Shown piece by piece: positions 8,810 through 17,606 of a DNA stretch of 64,000 nucleotides. The stretch covers positions 62,001 through 126,000 of the forward strand of contig NZ_CP186274.1 of assembly GCF_049331405.1 (NCBI RefSeq), written 5' to 3'. A program made the translations under genes and the position numbers. This DNA is from PoT sp049331405. Lineage in GTDB: Bacteria; Planctomycetota; Planctomycetia; Isosphaerales; Isosphaeraceae. Under the pieces are notes generated by a model that was not told where the DNA came from, searched no databases, and saw only the letters and a list, made by a program, of their open reading frames with translations. Numbering within the stretch: position 1 is the stretch's first letter; every line of letters begins with the position of its first letter.

Positions 8810-10495
8810 ATGCGTCGGAGACGACTCTTGTTCGTGGCTGCCATCGGTGCAGCCCTCTGGCTCTCGAATCGCAGCGTGGAGGCTCGACAGGATGAGCCGC
8901 CACCGCCGCCTCCCCCCCGTTTGTCGCCTCTCGAGGAATCCCCCTCGGATCCGGATGATCCGACCGGGAGCAAGCTGCGAAGTCGCATCCCGGCGCAGTC
9001 TCGGATGCCGATCCCCGGGGCACCTCAGCCGATCCCTGGGCCCGCGGGGGCAGGGCTCCCCATCGGCACGATGGACTCGAGGACGCCGCACGGCCTGCCG
9101 ATCAACCTCGCCACGGCGATGGAACTGGCCGGGGTCCGGCCGCTCGACATCGCCACGGCCACCGCGCAGGTGGAGCAGGCCCTGGCCCAGTTGCTCCAGG
9201 CGAAGGTCCTCTGGGTGCCGAACCTGAACGGCGGCGTCGACTACTTCCGCCATGACGGCAAGCAGCAGAACCTGTTCACCGGCGGCCTGTTCCAGAAGGG
9301 GAGGCAGAGCTCGTTCGTCGGCGGCGGCCCGAGTGCCTCGTTCGCGCTGACGGACGCGATCTTCTCCCCGCTCGCGGCCAGGCGCGTGGTCGCCGCCCGC
9401 CGGGCCGACCTCCAGGCCGCTCGCAACGATGCCTTGTACAACGTCACGCAGGCCTACTACGACGTCCAGGCGGCCCGGGGGAGGATCCTGGGGGCGCAAG
9501 CCTCGATCATCCGGGCCGACCTGCTCGTGAACTTCGCCAAAGGGTTGGCCCCGAGCCTGATCGCCCCGCTCGAGATCAATCGCGCCAAGGCCGAGCTCCA
9601 GAGCCTGCGGCAGACCCAGCAGCTCGCGGTCAGGGACTGGCGAGTCGCCAGCGCCAGGCTCGCGGAGGTGCTGCTGCTGGAGCCCTCGACGCTCCTCGAG
9701 CCGATCGAGCCGCCGTTCCTCCAGCTCACGTTCGTCCCCGCCGATCGGTCGGCCGACGACTTGATGCCCCTCGCGCTGAACACGCGCCCGGAGATCGCCT
9801 CGCGCAAGGAGCTGGTCGACGCGGCCATGCAGCTCCTCCGGCAGGAGAAGGCCCGCCCCTTGCTGCCGAGCGTGTATGTCTTGAGCCCCGCGACGACCAG
9901 TGGGCTGCTCGCCGCGGGCAACACGTCGGTGGGGGCCAACGGCGCGATGGGATCGAACGCCGCCCGGTTCGACGTCGAGGTCCAGGCCGTCTGGCAGTTG
10001 CAGAACGCCGGGTTCGGCAACCTCGGCCGGATCCGCCAGCGCAAGGCCGAGCAGGACATCGCGGCGATCGACCTCACCCGCACGGTCTATCGGGTCAAGT
10101 CCGAGGTCTCGCAGGCCGTCGCCCGGCTCGACACGGCGCGGGTGCGGGTGGTCGAGACCGAGGAGGAGGTGCGCCAGGCCGTCGAATCGGCCGACAAGAA
10201 CTTCATCGGCCTGCGCGAGACGACTCGCCCCGCGGGCGAGTTGCTCCGGCTGATCGTCCGGCCGCAGGAAGTCGTGGCGGCGATCCAGGCCATGAATGTG
10301 GCCTACGAGCAATACTCGGCGGCGATCAACGAGTTCAATGCCGCCCAGTTCCAGGTGTATCGCTCGATGGGCCAGCCCGCGCAGTGGGTGACCGCCCAGG
10401 CTCCGCCGGGTCGAGAGATCGTTCCCGCACCCGCACCGGGGCCGGTCATTCCCCCGTCCGGGGAGAGATCCCAGGGCGCCGTCGCCCCGCGGTGA
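8810..10495 (+). CDS. TolC-family outer membrane efflux protein
   Basis: This 561-residue protein has a signal peptide (RRRRLLFVAAIGAALWLSNRSVEA) and a Pro-rich linker. Two outer-membrane-efflux repeats of long Ala/Gln/Arg-rich helices follow (ITATAQVEQALAQLLQAKVL-like first half; QAVARLDTARVRVVETEEEV second half). TolC homologues form trimeric outer-membrane channels for tripartite RND pumps. The start is supported by GGAGGGGAG directly upstream of the ATG at 8810. It lies 252 nt ahead of an RND permease and a membrane-fusion adaptor on the same strand, so the three probably assemble into one pump. The extended Pro-rich segment after the signal is unusual. Confidence 0.9.
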   Translation: MRRRRLLFVAAIGAALWLSNRSVEARQDEPPPPPPPRLSPLEESPSDPDDPTGSKLRSRIPAQSRMPIPGAPQPIPGPAGAGLPIGTMDSRTPHGLPINLATAMELAGVRPLDIATATAQVEQALAQLLQAKVLWVPNLNGGVDYFRHDGKQQNLFTGGLFQKGRQSSFVGGGPSASFALTDAIFSPLAARRVVAARRADLQAARNDALYNVTQAYYDVQAARGRILGAQASIIRADLLVNFAKGLAPSLIAPLEINRAKAELQSLRQTQQLAVRDWRVASARLAEVLLLEPSTLLEPIEPPFLQLTFVPADRSADDLMPLALNTRPEIASRKELVDAAMQLLRQEKARPLLPSVYVLSPATTSGLLAAGNTSVGANGAMGSNAARFDVEVQAVWQLQNAGFGNLGRIRQRKAEQDIAAIDLTRTVYRVKSEVSQAVARLDTARVRVVETEEEVRQAVESADKNFIGLRETTRPAGELLRLIVRPQEVVAAIQAMNVAYEQYSAAINEFNAAQFQVYRSMGQPAQWVTAQAPPGREIVPAPAPGPVIPPSGERSQGAVAPR

Positions 10496-10747
10496 GCCTT
10501 CGAGGCCGACGATCGACCCCGACGATGGCTCGAGGGGGATGCTCGCGCAACTTCATGTCGACCTCACCCCCTCCTGTCTCTCCCTCCCGCCTAGACGCTG
10601 GGAGGGGGAACCATGCGCAACGCTTGGCGCCGCCCGTATGATGGGGAATGATACGCCGCGGCCGATGGCGGCATCCCCGCGTCCGTGCGAACATCAAGCG
10701 CCCGGGCATGGTGGTTGGTCGATCGAGAGAGCCTCGCCGAGGTCACG

Positions 10748-13700
10748 ATGAATCCGATTGTCTTCGCGCTCCGACGACCCATCACGGTCATGATGCTGGT
10801 GCTCGCCCTGGCCATCGGCGGGGGGTACAGCATCGTCCGGATGCAGAAAGACATCTTCCCGGCGATGAACCAGCCGGTGCTCTACATCCTCCACGGCTAC
10901 GGCGGGATGGACCCCAAGCAGATGGAGGGGCTCATCACCAACGTGTACGAGCTCTTCCTCCAGTACGTCAACGGCATCGAGCACGTCGAGTCGAAGTCGA
11001 TCCAGAGCATGACCATGCTCAAGGTCTACTTCCAGGAAGGGACGAACATGGCGGAGGCGACCGCGCAGACGGTCGCCTTCTGCAACAAGGCCCTCGCCGT
11101 GATGCCGGTGGGGGCCCTGCCGCCGCACATCATCCGCCTCGACGCCGGCAGCTTGCCGGTCGGCTACCTCGTCTTCGCCAGCAAGGGGCGCACGGTCGGG
11201 GAGTTGCAGGACCTCGCGCTCTTCCGGGTCCGCCCGATGTTCTCGGGGCTCGCGGGGATCGCCTCGCCGCCGCCGTTCGGCGGCAACATCCGGTCGATCG
11301 TTATCAACGTCGACCCCGAGCGGCTCCGCTCTTACAACCTCTCGCCGCAGGACGTCGTCGACGCGATCGACCGGGGCAACTACGTCGCGCCATCGGGCAA
11401 CGTTACGATCAAGGACCAGCTCGCGATGGTGCCGACCAACGCGATGGTCATCGACCCGCAAGAGCTGCGCAACGTCCCATTAAAACTAGGGCAGAACGTC
11501 TACCTGCGCGACGTGGGGACCGTGGCCGACGCCACCGACGTCCCCGTCGGCTATGCGCTGGTGAACGGCCGCAAGTCGGTCTATCTCCCCGTGGTGAAAC
11601 GCTCGGACGCGTCGACCCTGACCGTCGTCTCGGCGGTGAAGGAGAACCTGCCACGCTTCCAGGCGGCGATGCCCGACGACGTGGACGTGACGTATGAGTT
11701 CGACGAGTCGCCGATCGTCTATCGGGCGATCGAGAGCGTCGGCGTCGAAGGGGCATTGGGAGCCGGCCTGACGGGTTTGATGGTGCTCCTCTTCCTCCGC
11801 GACCTGCGCGCGGTGATCGTCGTGGTGCTGAACATCCCGCTCGCCTTGCTCGGGGCGATCATCGTCCTGGACATGACGGGCAACACGATCAACATCATGA
11901 CCCTGGGCGGCCTTGCGCTGGCGATCGGAATCCTCGTCGACGAGGCGACCGTCGAGATCGAGAACATCCACACGCAGATGGAGCACACGGCGTCGATGTC
12001 GCGTGCGGTCCGGCAGGGGAACCTCGAGACCGCCGTGCCGAGGCTCCTGGCGCTCCTCTGCATCCTCTCGGTGTTCATACCGTCGTTCATCATGCAGGGG
12101 CCGGTGCGCTCGCTGTTCGTACCCCTCTCACTGGCGGTCGGCGCGTCGATGGTGACGTCGTACCTGCTCTCCAGCACTCTGGTGCCGGTGCTGAGCGTCT
12201 GGCTGCTCGAGAACCGCCACGACCCGAACGCCCACGGCGCCGAGGGGACAAGGCCGGGGTTCTTCACCCGGTTCCAGAACCGGTTCGAGAAGTTCGTCGA
12301 CTGGACGGTCGCGCACCGCCGGATCGTGGTGCTGGTGTACCTGATCGCGGCGGGGGCCGTGGTGATCGGCGTCGGCAACCAGCTCGGCCGGGAGTTGTTC
12401 CCGAGGGTCGACGCCGGCCAGTTCCAGCTCCGCGTGAGGCCCCCGCAGGGGACGCAGTTCGAGCTGACGAGGCAGGTCGCGCAGCGGACGCTCGAGGTGA
12501 TCTCGGAGGTCGCCGGCCAGGACAACGTCGAGATGACGATGGGCTACGTCGGGGCCACGCCCCCGCAGTTCGCCATCAACGCCGCGTACCTCTGGAGCCG
12601 AGGGCCCGACGACGGTTTGCTCCGCGTCGGCCTGACCGAGAAGAGCAAAGTCGGCGTCTTCGAGCTCCAGGAGAAGCTCCGCAAGGCACTCCCCGAGAAA
12701 GTCGGCGGCTGGTTCCGCGAGGAGTTGATCCGGCTCGGCCTCACCCCCGAGCAGGCCGACCAGCGCCTCGGCGACCTCGTCTTCGCCTTCGAGCCGGGCG
12801 ACCTGATCGCCGAGACCATGAGCCTCGGGGCCCCCGCGCCGATCGAGGTGGTCGTCAGCGGGCGGAGCCTCGCCGACTCGAGCAGCTTCATGGACAAGCT
12901 CCGCGGTGAGTTCGACAAGATCGAGTCCCTGCGCGACGTGCAGGTGCAGCAGTCGCTCCACTACCCGACGGTGCAGGTCGTCATCGACCGCGAGCGCGCG
13001 GGCCTCAGCAGCGTGACGGCCCGCGACGTGGGCAACTCCCTGATCGCCGCGACCTACTCGAGCCGATACACGTCGCGCATCTACTGGCGGGACGACACCA
13101 GCGGGACCTCGTATCAGGTGCAGGTCGAGGTCCCGCCGCTCCAGATGAGCAAGGCGACCGACGTCGAGCTCGTGCCGCTGACCTCGCAGGCGAACAAGCA
13201 GTCCGGAGCCACGGACGCGGCCCTGCCCGACTCGCCATCCAACCCCACGCCGCCGCTGCTCGTCCGCGACGTGGCCCGCGTCATGCGGAGCTCGATGCCC
13301 GGCGAGATCGACCGGTATAACTCCAGGCGTTACCTCAGCCTCACCGCCAACGTCGAGGGGGAAGACCTCGGCCGCGTCGTCAACGAGATCGAGGAGGCCA
13401 TCAAGCGGGCGGGCAAGCCCCCCCGGGGGATCGAGATCGAGCTCCGCGGGCAGGTCAAACCGATGCTCCAGATGTTCCAGAGCCTGGAGATCGGCCTGGG
13501 CGTGGCGGTCATCGTGATCCTGATCATGCTGACGGCCTACTTCCAGGCCCCGAGGCTCGCCATCACGGCCGTCGCCGCCGTCCCCGCCGTGCTCTCGGGC
13601 GTGGTGCTGGCGCTCTTTGTCACCCGCACGACGCTCAACATCGAGTCGTTCATGGGGGCAATCATGGCCGTCGGCGTGGCCGTCTCGAACGCGATCCTCC

Positions 13701-14194
13701 TGGTCAGCTTCGCCGACCGGCACCGCAGGGAAGAGGGGATGCCCCCGGACAAGGCGGCGATCACCGCCGCCAAAGGACGGCTCCGCCCGATCATCATGAC
13801 GGGTTGCGCCATGATCTCGGGCATGATCCCGATGTCGCTCGGCCTGGAGAAGGGGAGCGAGCAGAACGCACCGCTCGGCCGGGCGGTGATGGGGGGCATG
13901 GCCTTCTCGACGTTCGCGACGCTCCTGATCCTGCCGGCCGTCTTCACGCTCGTGCTGAGCGGGGCGTCGAACAAGTCGCCGTCGCTCGACCCGGACGACC
14001 CCGAGAGCTCCCACTACGATCCGATCCATCCCCAGCACGACGGCCACGGGCCGGCCCCCCACGAGGCCCCCGGCGGGCGCGAGGTGACGGCCTCCCTCAA
14101 AGGCGACGACGGCCGGGGCCAACCACAAGACTCCCCCGAACCACCCCGACAACCACCGGAAGGCGCTCCCCATGCCGACGACGAGACGGCCTGA
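10748..14194 (+). CDS. RND-family efflux permease
   Basis: This 1148-residue inner-membrane protein has the RND plan: a TM1 start (MNPIVFALRRPITVMMLVLA), two large periplasmic loops and two blocks of TM helices. In TM4 the usual Asp-Asp proton-relay pair reads Asp398-Glu399 (GILVDEATVEIENI). In TM10 the position of the AcrB relay Lys is Ser980 (GVAVSNAILLVSFADRH), a pattern known from other RND branches. It probably exports hydrophobic compounds or ions through the TolC-like channel upstream, driven by proton import; substrate cannot be read from sequence. The ATG at 10748 was chosen over upstream in-frame codons because TM1 begins there. The 3' end overlaps the adaptor start by 23 nt, which suggests coupled translation. 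Confidence 0.93.
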   Translation: MNPIVFALRRPITVMMLVLALAIGGGYSIVRMQKDIFPAMNQPVLYILHGYGGMDPKQMEGLITNVYELFLQYVNGIEHVESKSIQSMTMLKVYFQEGTNMAEATAQTVAFCNKALAVMPVGALPPHIIRLDAGSLPVGYLVFASKGRTVGELQDLALFRVRPMFSGLAGIASPPPFGGNIRSIVINVDPERLRSYNLSPQDVVDAIDRGNYVAPSGNVTIKDQLAMVPTNAMVIDPQELRNVPLKLGQNVYLRDVGTVADATDVPVGYALVNGRKSVYLPVVKRSDASTLTVVSAVKENLPRFQAAMPDDVDVTYEFDESPIVYRAIESVGVEGALGAGLTGLMVLLFLRDLRAVIVVVLNIPLALLGAIIVLDMTGNTINIMTLGGLALAIGILVDEATVEIENIHTQMEHTASMSRAVRQGNLETAVPRLLALLCILSVFIPSFIMQGPVRSLFVPLSLAVGASMVTSYLLSSTLVPVLSVWLLENRHDPNAHGAEGTRPGFFTRFQNRFEKFVDWTVAHRRIVVLVYLIAAGAVVIGVGNQLGRELFPRVDAGQFQLRVRPPQGTQFELTRQVAQRTLEVISEVAGQDNVEMTMGYVGATPPQFAINAAYLWSRGPDDGLLRVGLTEKSKVGVFELQEKLRKALPEKVGGWFREELIRLGLTPEQADQRLGDLVFAFEPGDLIAETMSLGAPAPIEVVVSGRSLADSSSFMDKLRGEFDKIESLRDVQVQQSLHYPTVQVVIDRERAGLSSVTARDVGNSLIAATYSSRYTSRIYWRDDTSGTSYQVQVEVPPLQMSKATDVELVPLTSQANKQSGATDAALPDSPSNPTPPLLVRDVARVMRSSMPGEIDRYNSRRYLSLTANVEGEDLGRVVNEIEEAIKRAGKPPRGIEIELRGQVKPMLQMFQSLEIGLGVAVIVILIMLTAYFQAPRLAITAVAAVPAVLSGVVLALFVTRTTLNIESFMGAIMAVGVAVSNAILLVSFADRHRREEGMPPDKAAITAAKGRLRPIIMTGCAMISGMIPMSLGLEKGSEQNAPLGRAVMGGMAFSTFATLLILPAVFTLVLSGASNKSPSLDPDDPESSHYDPIHPQHDGHGPAPHEAPGGREVTASLKGDDGRGQPQDSPEPPRQPPEGAPHADDETA

Positions 14195-15641
14195 GATGAC
14201 GTCCGAACTCGCCCCCGCCGTCGCGACCAGGGCCCCCCGCGGCCCCTGGCGTGCCTGCGCCTTGCTGCTGGGCCTCGCCTTGCTGGCGACGCTCGGCTGC
14301 GAGCACGGGGGCAAGGACAAGGCCGCCGCGAAGCAGAAGGCCGAAGCGAAGGACAGCGGCGAGGGGAAGACGGCCGGCATCAGGGTCGTCCAGCCCGAGC
14401 GCCGGGACATCAAGATGACGGTCGTGCAGCCGGGGACGATCCAGGCGTTCGAGACGACCTCCATGTATTCCCGGATCGCCGGATACATAAATAAATACAA
14501 CTACAACATCGGCGATCAGGTCAAGAAGGGGGACATCCTCCTGGATATGTGGATCCCGGACCTGGTCGAGGAATACGACCAGAAGACGGCGGCGGTCAAG
14601 CGGGCGAGGGTCCAGATCCAGGTGGTCGAGAGCGCCCTGCGTGCCGCCGACGCCCGGCTGGAGACCGCCAAGGCCCGCGTGATCTCGGCCGAGGCGGGGG
14701 TCAAGCGGGCCCAGGCCAGCTACACGCGCTGGCTCTCGGAATACAAGCGGCTCGAGACGCTCGTCGAGAACAAGGTGCTGGACGTGCAGGTGCGCGACGA
14801 GACGTACCGGCAGTACGAGGAGGCCTCGGCCGGCCGCGACCAGGCGAACGCCATGGTCTCGGAGATGACCTCGGCCCGCGACCAGGCCACGGCCGACCGC
14901 GACCGGGCCCGCGTCGACATCGACGCCGCCAAGGCCGACCTGGAGGTCGCCCTCGCCGACCAGCGTCAGGCCAAGGTCCTGCTCGACTACGGCCAGATCA
15001 AGGCCCCCTATAACGGCGTGATCACCCAGCGCAACATCAGCCCGGGCGACTACCTCCAGCCCGGTGGCGGGAGCGGCGGCCAGAGTCGCCCCCTCTTCGT
15101 CCTCGAGCAGGTGGACCCCGTCCGGGTCTTCGTCGGCGTGCCCGAGCTCGCCTCGTCGTTCATCAACGTCAACGACACGGCGATCATCCGGTTCCAGGCC
15201 ATCCCCGGGGCCAGCCGCGAAGGGAAGGTCGTCCGCTCGGGCTTCTCGCTCAACCCCACGACCCGCACCTTGCAGACCGAGATCGACGTCCCCAACTCCG
15301 ACGGCCACCTCCACCCGGGATGGTACGTCACCGTCACCATCACCGTGAGCCGCAAGCAGGTCTGGACGCTCCCTTCCAACGCCATCAGCTTCCAGGGTGG
15401 GCAGAACTATTCGGTCTTCCTCGAGGTCGACGGCAAGCCCGTCCGCACCCAGATCCTCATCGGGCCCTCGGACGACACGCACACCGAGATCCTCAAGAAG
15501 CACACCATGGGGAAGGATATGCCCTTTCACTCGAACACAAACGACTGGCCCGAGTTCGACGGCACGGAGAGGATCCACGTCGGCAACCTCGACGCCCTCG
15601 CCGAGGCCCAGGCGGAGGACTCGAAGAAGCCGGCGAAGTGA
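14172..15641 (+). CDS. RND periplasmic adaptor (membrane-fusion) lipoprotein
   Basis: This 489-residue HlyD/AcrA-type adaptor has a basic N-terminus, a hydrophobic segment (LLLGLALLATLGC) and a lipobox Cys, so it is probably lipid-anchored. A lipoyl-like half domain follows (RIAGYINKYNYNIGDQVKKGD), then a long coiled coil, the second half of the lipoyl domain (APYNGVITQRNISPGDYLQPG) and a beta-barrel region. It should bridge the upstream permease and the TolC-like channel. The ATG at 14172 has GGAAGG about 8 nt upstream and overlaps the permease gene. ATG 14196 just after the permease stop is an alternative and would retain the signal. Confidence 0.9.
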   Translation: MPTTRRPEMTSELAPAVATRAPRGPWRACALLLGLALLATLGCEHGGKDKAAAKQKAEAKDSGEGKTAGIRVVQPERRDIKMTVVQPGTIQAFETTSMYSRIAGYINKYNYNIGDQVKKGDILLDMWIPDLVEEYDQKTAAVKRARVQIQVVESALRAADARLETAKARVISAEAGVKRAQASYTRWLSEYKRLETLVENKVLDVQVRDETYRQYEEASAGRDQANAMVSEMTSARDQATADRDRARVDIDAAKADLEVALADQRQAKVLLDYGQIKAPYNGVITQRNISPGDYLQPGGGSGGQSRPLFVLEQVDPVRVFVGVPELASSFINVNDTAIIRFQAIPGASREGKVVRSGFSLNPTTRTLQTEIDVPNSDGHLHPGWYVTVTITVSRKQVWTLPSNAISFQGGQNYSVFLEVDGKPVRTQILIGPSDDTHTEILKKHTMGKDMPFHSNTNDWPEFDGTERIHVGNLDALAEAQAEDSKKPAK

Positions 15642-15781
15642 CGGAATCGGGCCGATCGAGTATCGTGGAGGACTGGACTCGTCTCCCCCCGGACGAACGC
15701 CGATGGGCCTCGTCGCGGCGCCCGCGACCTCACGCCTGGCCGGCCTTGATCCACGTAGCTCGATCCTTTGGGATATCGACC

Positions 15782-17410
15782 ATGCCAGCAGAGTTCGCCT
15801 ACCAGGCCCCGTTCCCGCTCGGCCCGGACTCGACGAAGTATCGCCACCTGACCTCCGACCACGTCTCCACCGCCACGTTCGAGGGGCAGGAGATCCTCAA
15901 GGTCTCCCCCGAGGCGCTGACGGTCCTGGCCCGCGAGGCCTTCCGCGACGTCTCCTTCCTCTATCGCCCGGCGCACCTCGCCAAGGTCGCCGCCATCCTC
16001 GACGACCCCGAGGCCTCGGCCAACGATCGGGGGGTTGCCCTCGCCCTGCTCAAGAACGCCGTGGTCGCCTCGGGCTTCCGGCTCCCGATGTGCCAGGACA
16101 CCGGCACCGCCACGATCGTCGCCAAGAAGGGGCAGAGGGTCTGGACCGGTGCCGTCGACGAGGAGTGGCTCTCGCGCGGGATCTTCGAGACCTATCAGAA
16201 GGAAAATCTGCGTTACTCGCAGACGGTCCCCCTCTCGCTCTACGAGGAGGCGAACACCGGGACGAACCTGCCGGCGCAGATCGACATCATGGCCACGAAC
16301 GGGGATTCGTATGAGTTCCTCTTCGTCGCCAAAGGAGGCGGCTCGGCCAACAAGTCGTTCCTCTTCCAGGAGACCAAGGCGCTCCTGAACCCCAAGAGCC
16401 TGGAAACGTTCGTCGCCCAGAAGCTCCGCTCGCTCGGCACGGCTGCGTGCCCGCCCTATCACCTCGCGATCGTGATCGGCGGCACCTCGGCCGAGATGAC
16501 GCTCAAGACGGTGAAGCTCGCGAGCGCCGGCTACCTCGACTACCTGCCGACCGAAGGGAACCGGCTCGGCCAGGCCTTCCGCGACCTCGCGTTCGAGGAG
16601 AAGGTCGTCGAGATCGCCCGGAAGAGCGGGATCGGGGCCCAGTTCGGCGGCAAGTACTTCGCGCTCGACGCCCGGGTCATCCGCCTGCCCAGGCACGGCG
16701 CGTCCTGCCCGGTGGGCGTCGGCGTCTCGTGCTCGGCCGACCGCAACATCAAGGCGAAGATCAACCGCGACGGCCTCTGGATCGAGGAGCTGGAGCGCAA
16801 CCCGGGCCGGTTCCTCCCCGCGCAGCACCGCGCAGGACTCGAGGCCGAGAACGGCGTCCCGATCGACCTGAACCGGCCGATGCCCGAGGTCCTCGCCGAG
16901 CTCTCCCGGTTCCCGGTCTCGACCCCGTTGAAGCTGACCGGCACCATCGTCGTCGCCCGCGACATCGCCCACGCCAAGATCAAGGAGCAGCTCGACCGGG
17001 GCGAGCCGATGCCCGCCTATCTGAAGGACCACCCCGTCTATTACGCGGGCCCGGCCAAGACCCCCGAGGGCATGCCCTCCGGCTCGTTCGGGCCGACCAC
17101 CGCCGGCCGGATGGACAGCTACGTCGACCTCTTCCAGGAGAAGGGGGGCTCGATGGTCATGATCGCCAAGGGGAACCGCTCGCAGGCCGTGACCGACGCG
17201 TGCAAGGCCCACGGCGGCTTCTACCTCGGCTCGATCGGCGGCCCCGCCGCGCTCCTCGCCCAGGAGAACATCAAGAAGGTCGACCTCCTCGAGTTCCCCG
17301 AGCTCGGCATGGAGGCCGTGTACAAGATCGAGGTCGTCGACTTCCCCGCCTTCATCCTCGTCGACGACAAGGGCAACGAGTTCTTCAGCCAGCTCGCCGT
17401 CCTCTCCTGA
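15782..17410 (+). CDS. Class I fumarate hydratase (4Fe-4S)
   Basis: This 542-residue protein is a full-length one-chain class I fumarase, fusing the alpha (N-terminal) and beta (C-terminal) domains, and converts fumarate to malate in the TCA cycle. Cys104 (MCQDTGT), Cys223 (AACPPYHLAIVIGG) and Cys317 (VGVSCSADRN) match the three [4Fe-4S] ligands of Escherichia coli FumA, each offset by one residue. The C-terminal half carries the PTTAGRMDSYVD and GGPAALLAQ segments of the beta domain. The ATG at 15782 fits the family N-terminus; the longer frame upstream is out-of-frame efflux adaptor sequence and unrelated residues. It is a cytoplasmic enzyme that is oxygen-labile in other bacteria. No functional link to its neighbours is apparent. 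Confidence 0.93.
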   Translation: MPAEFAYQAPFPLGPDSTKYRHLTSDHVSTATFEGQEILKVSPEALTVLAREAFRDVSFLYRPAHLAKVAAILDDPEASANDRGVALALLKNAVVASGFRLPMCQDTGTATIVAKKGQRVWTGAVDEEWLSRGIFETYQKENLRYSQTVPLSLYEEANTGTNLPAQIDIMATNGDSYEFLFVAKGGGSANKSFLFQETKALLNPKSLETFVAQKLRSLGTAACPPYHLAIVIGGTSAEMTLKTVKLASAGYLDYLPTEGNRLGQAFRDLAFEEKVVEIARKSGIGAQFGGKYFALDARVIRLPRHGASCPVGVGVSCSADRNIKAKINRDGLWIEELERNPGRFLPAQHRAGLEAENGVPIDLNRPMPEVLAELSRFPVSTPLKLTGTIVVARDIAHAKIKEQLDRGEPMPAYLKDHPVYYAGPAKTPEGMPSGSFGPTTAGRMDSYVDLFQEKGGSMVMIAKGNRSQAVTDACKAHGGFYLGSIGGPAALLAQENIKKVDLLEFPELGMEAVYKIEVVDFPAFILVDDKGNEFFSQLAVLS

Positions 17411-17606
17411 CGCCCAGCTATTCAAGAGGCCGTGCCCGCCGACCTCGGGAATCCCCCGGGGCCGGCGGTCCGGTCCCCTCACGTCCCATACCGATCCATT
17501 CCCATCCCGGGCAAACGCCGGGAAAAGCTATGACGGCGCGTCGATCTCAGGCTAGGATCGGATCGTCCCGGCCGAGAGAGGGACCGAATGCCAGGGGGCT
17601 TCGACC

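Noticed and set aside
10581..10606. Hairpin between the TolC-like gene and the RND permease as a terminator
   Set aside because: Only 7 bp pair well and no T-tract follows; it could reduce readthrough, but the evidence is too thin to list.
12128..14500. 790-codon minus-strand frame opposite the RND permease
   Set aside because: Antisense shadow of a clearly conserved RND gene; composition is His/Arg/Asp-rich without domain pattern.
15527..17482. 651-codon minus-strand frame opposite fumarase
   Set aside because: Antisense shadow; the fumarase on the plus strand has all catalytic and cluster residues.
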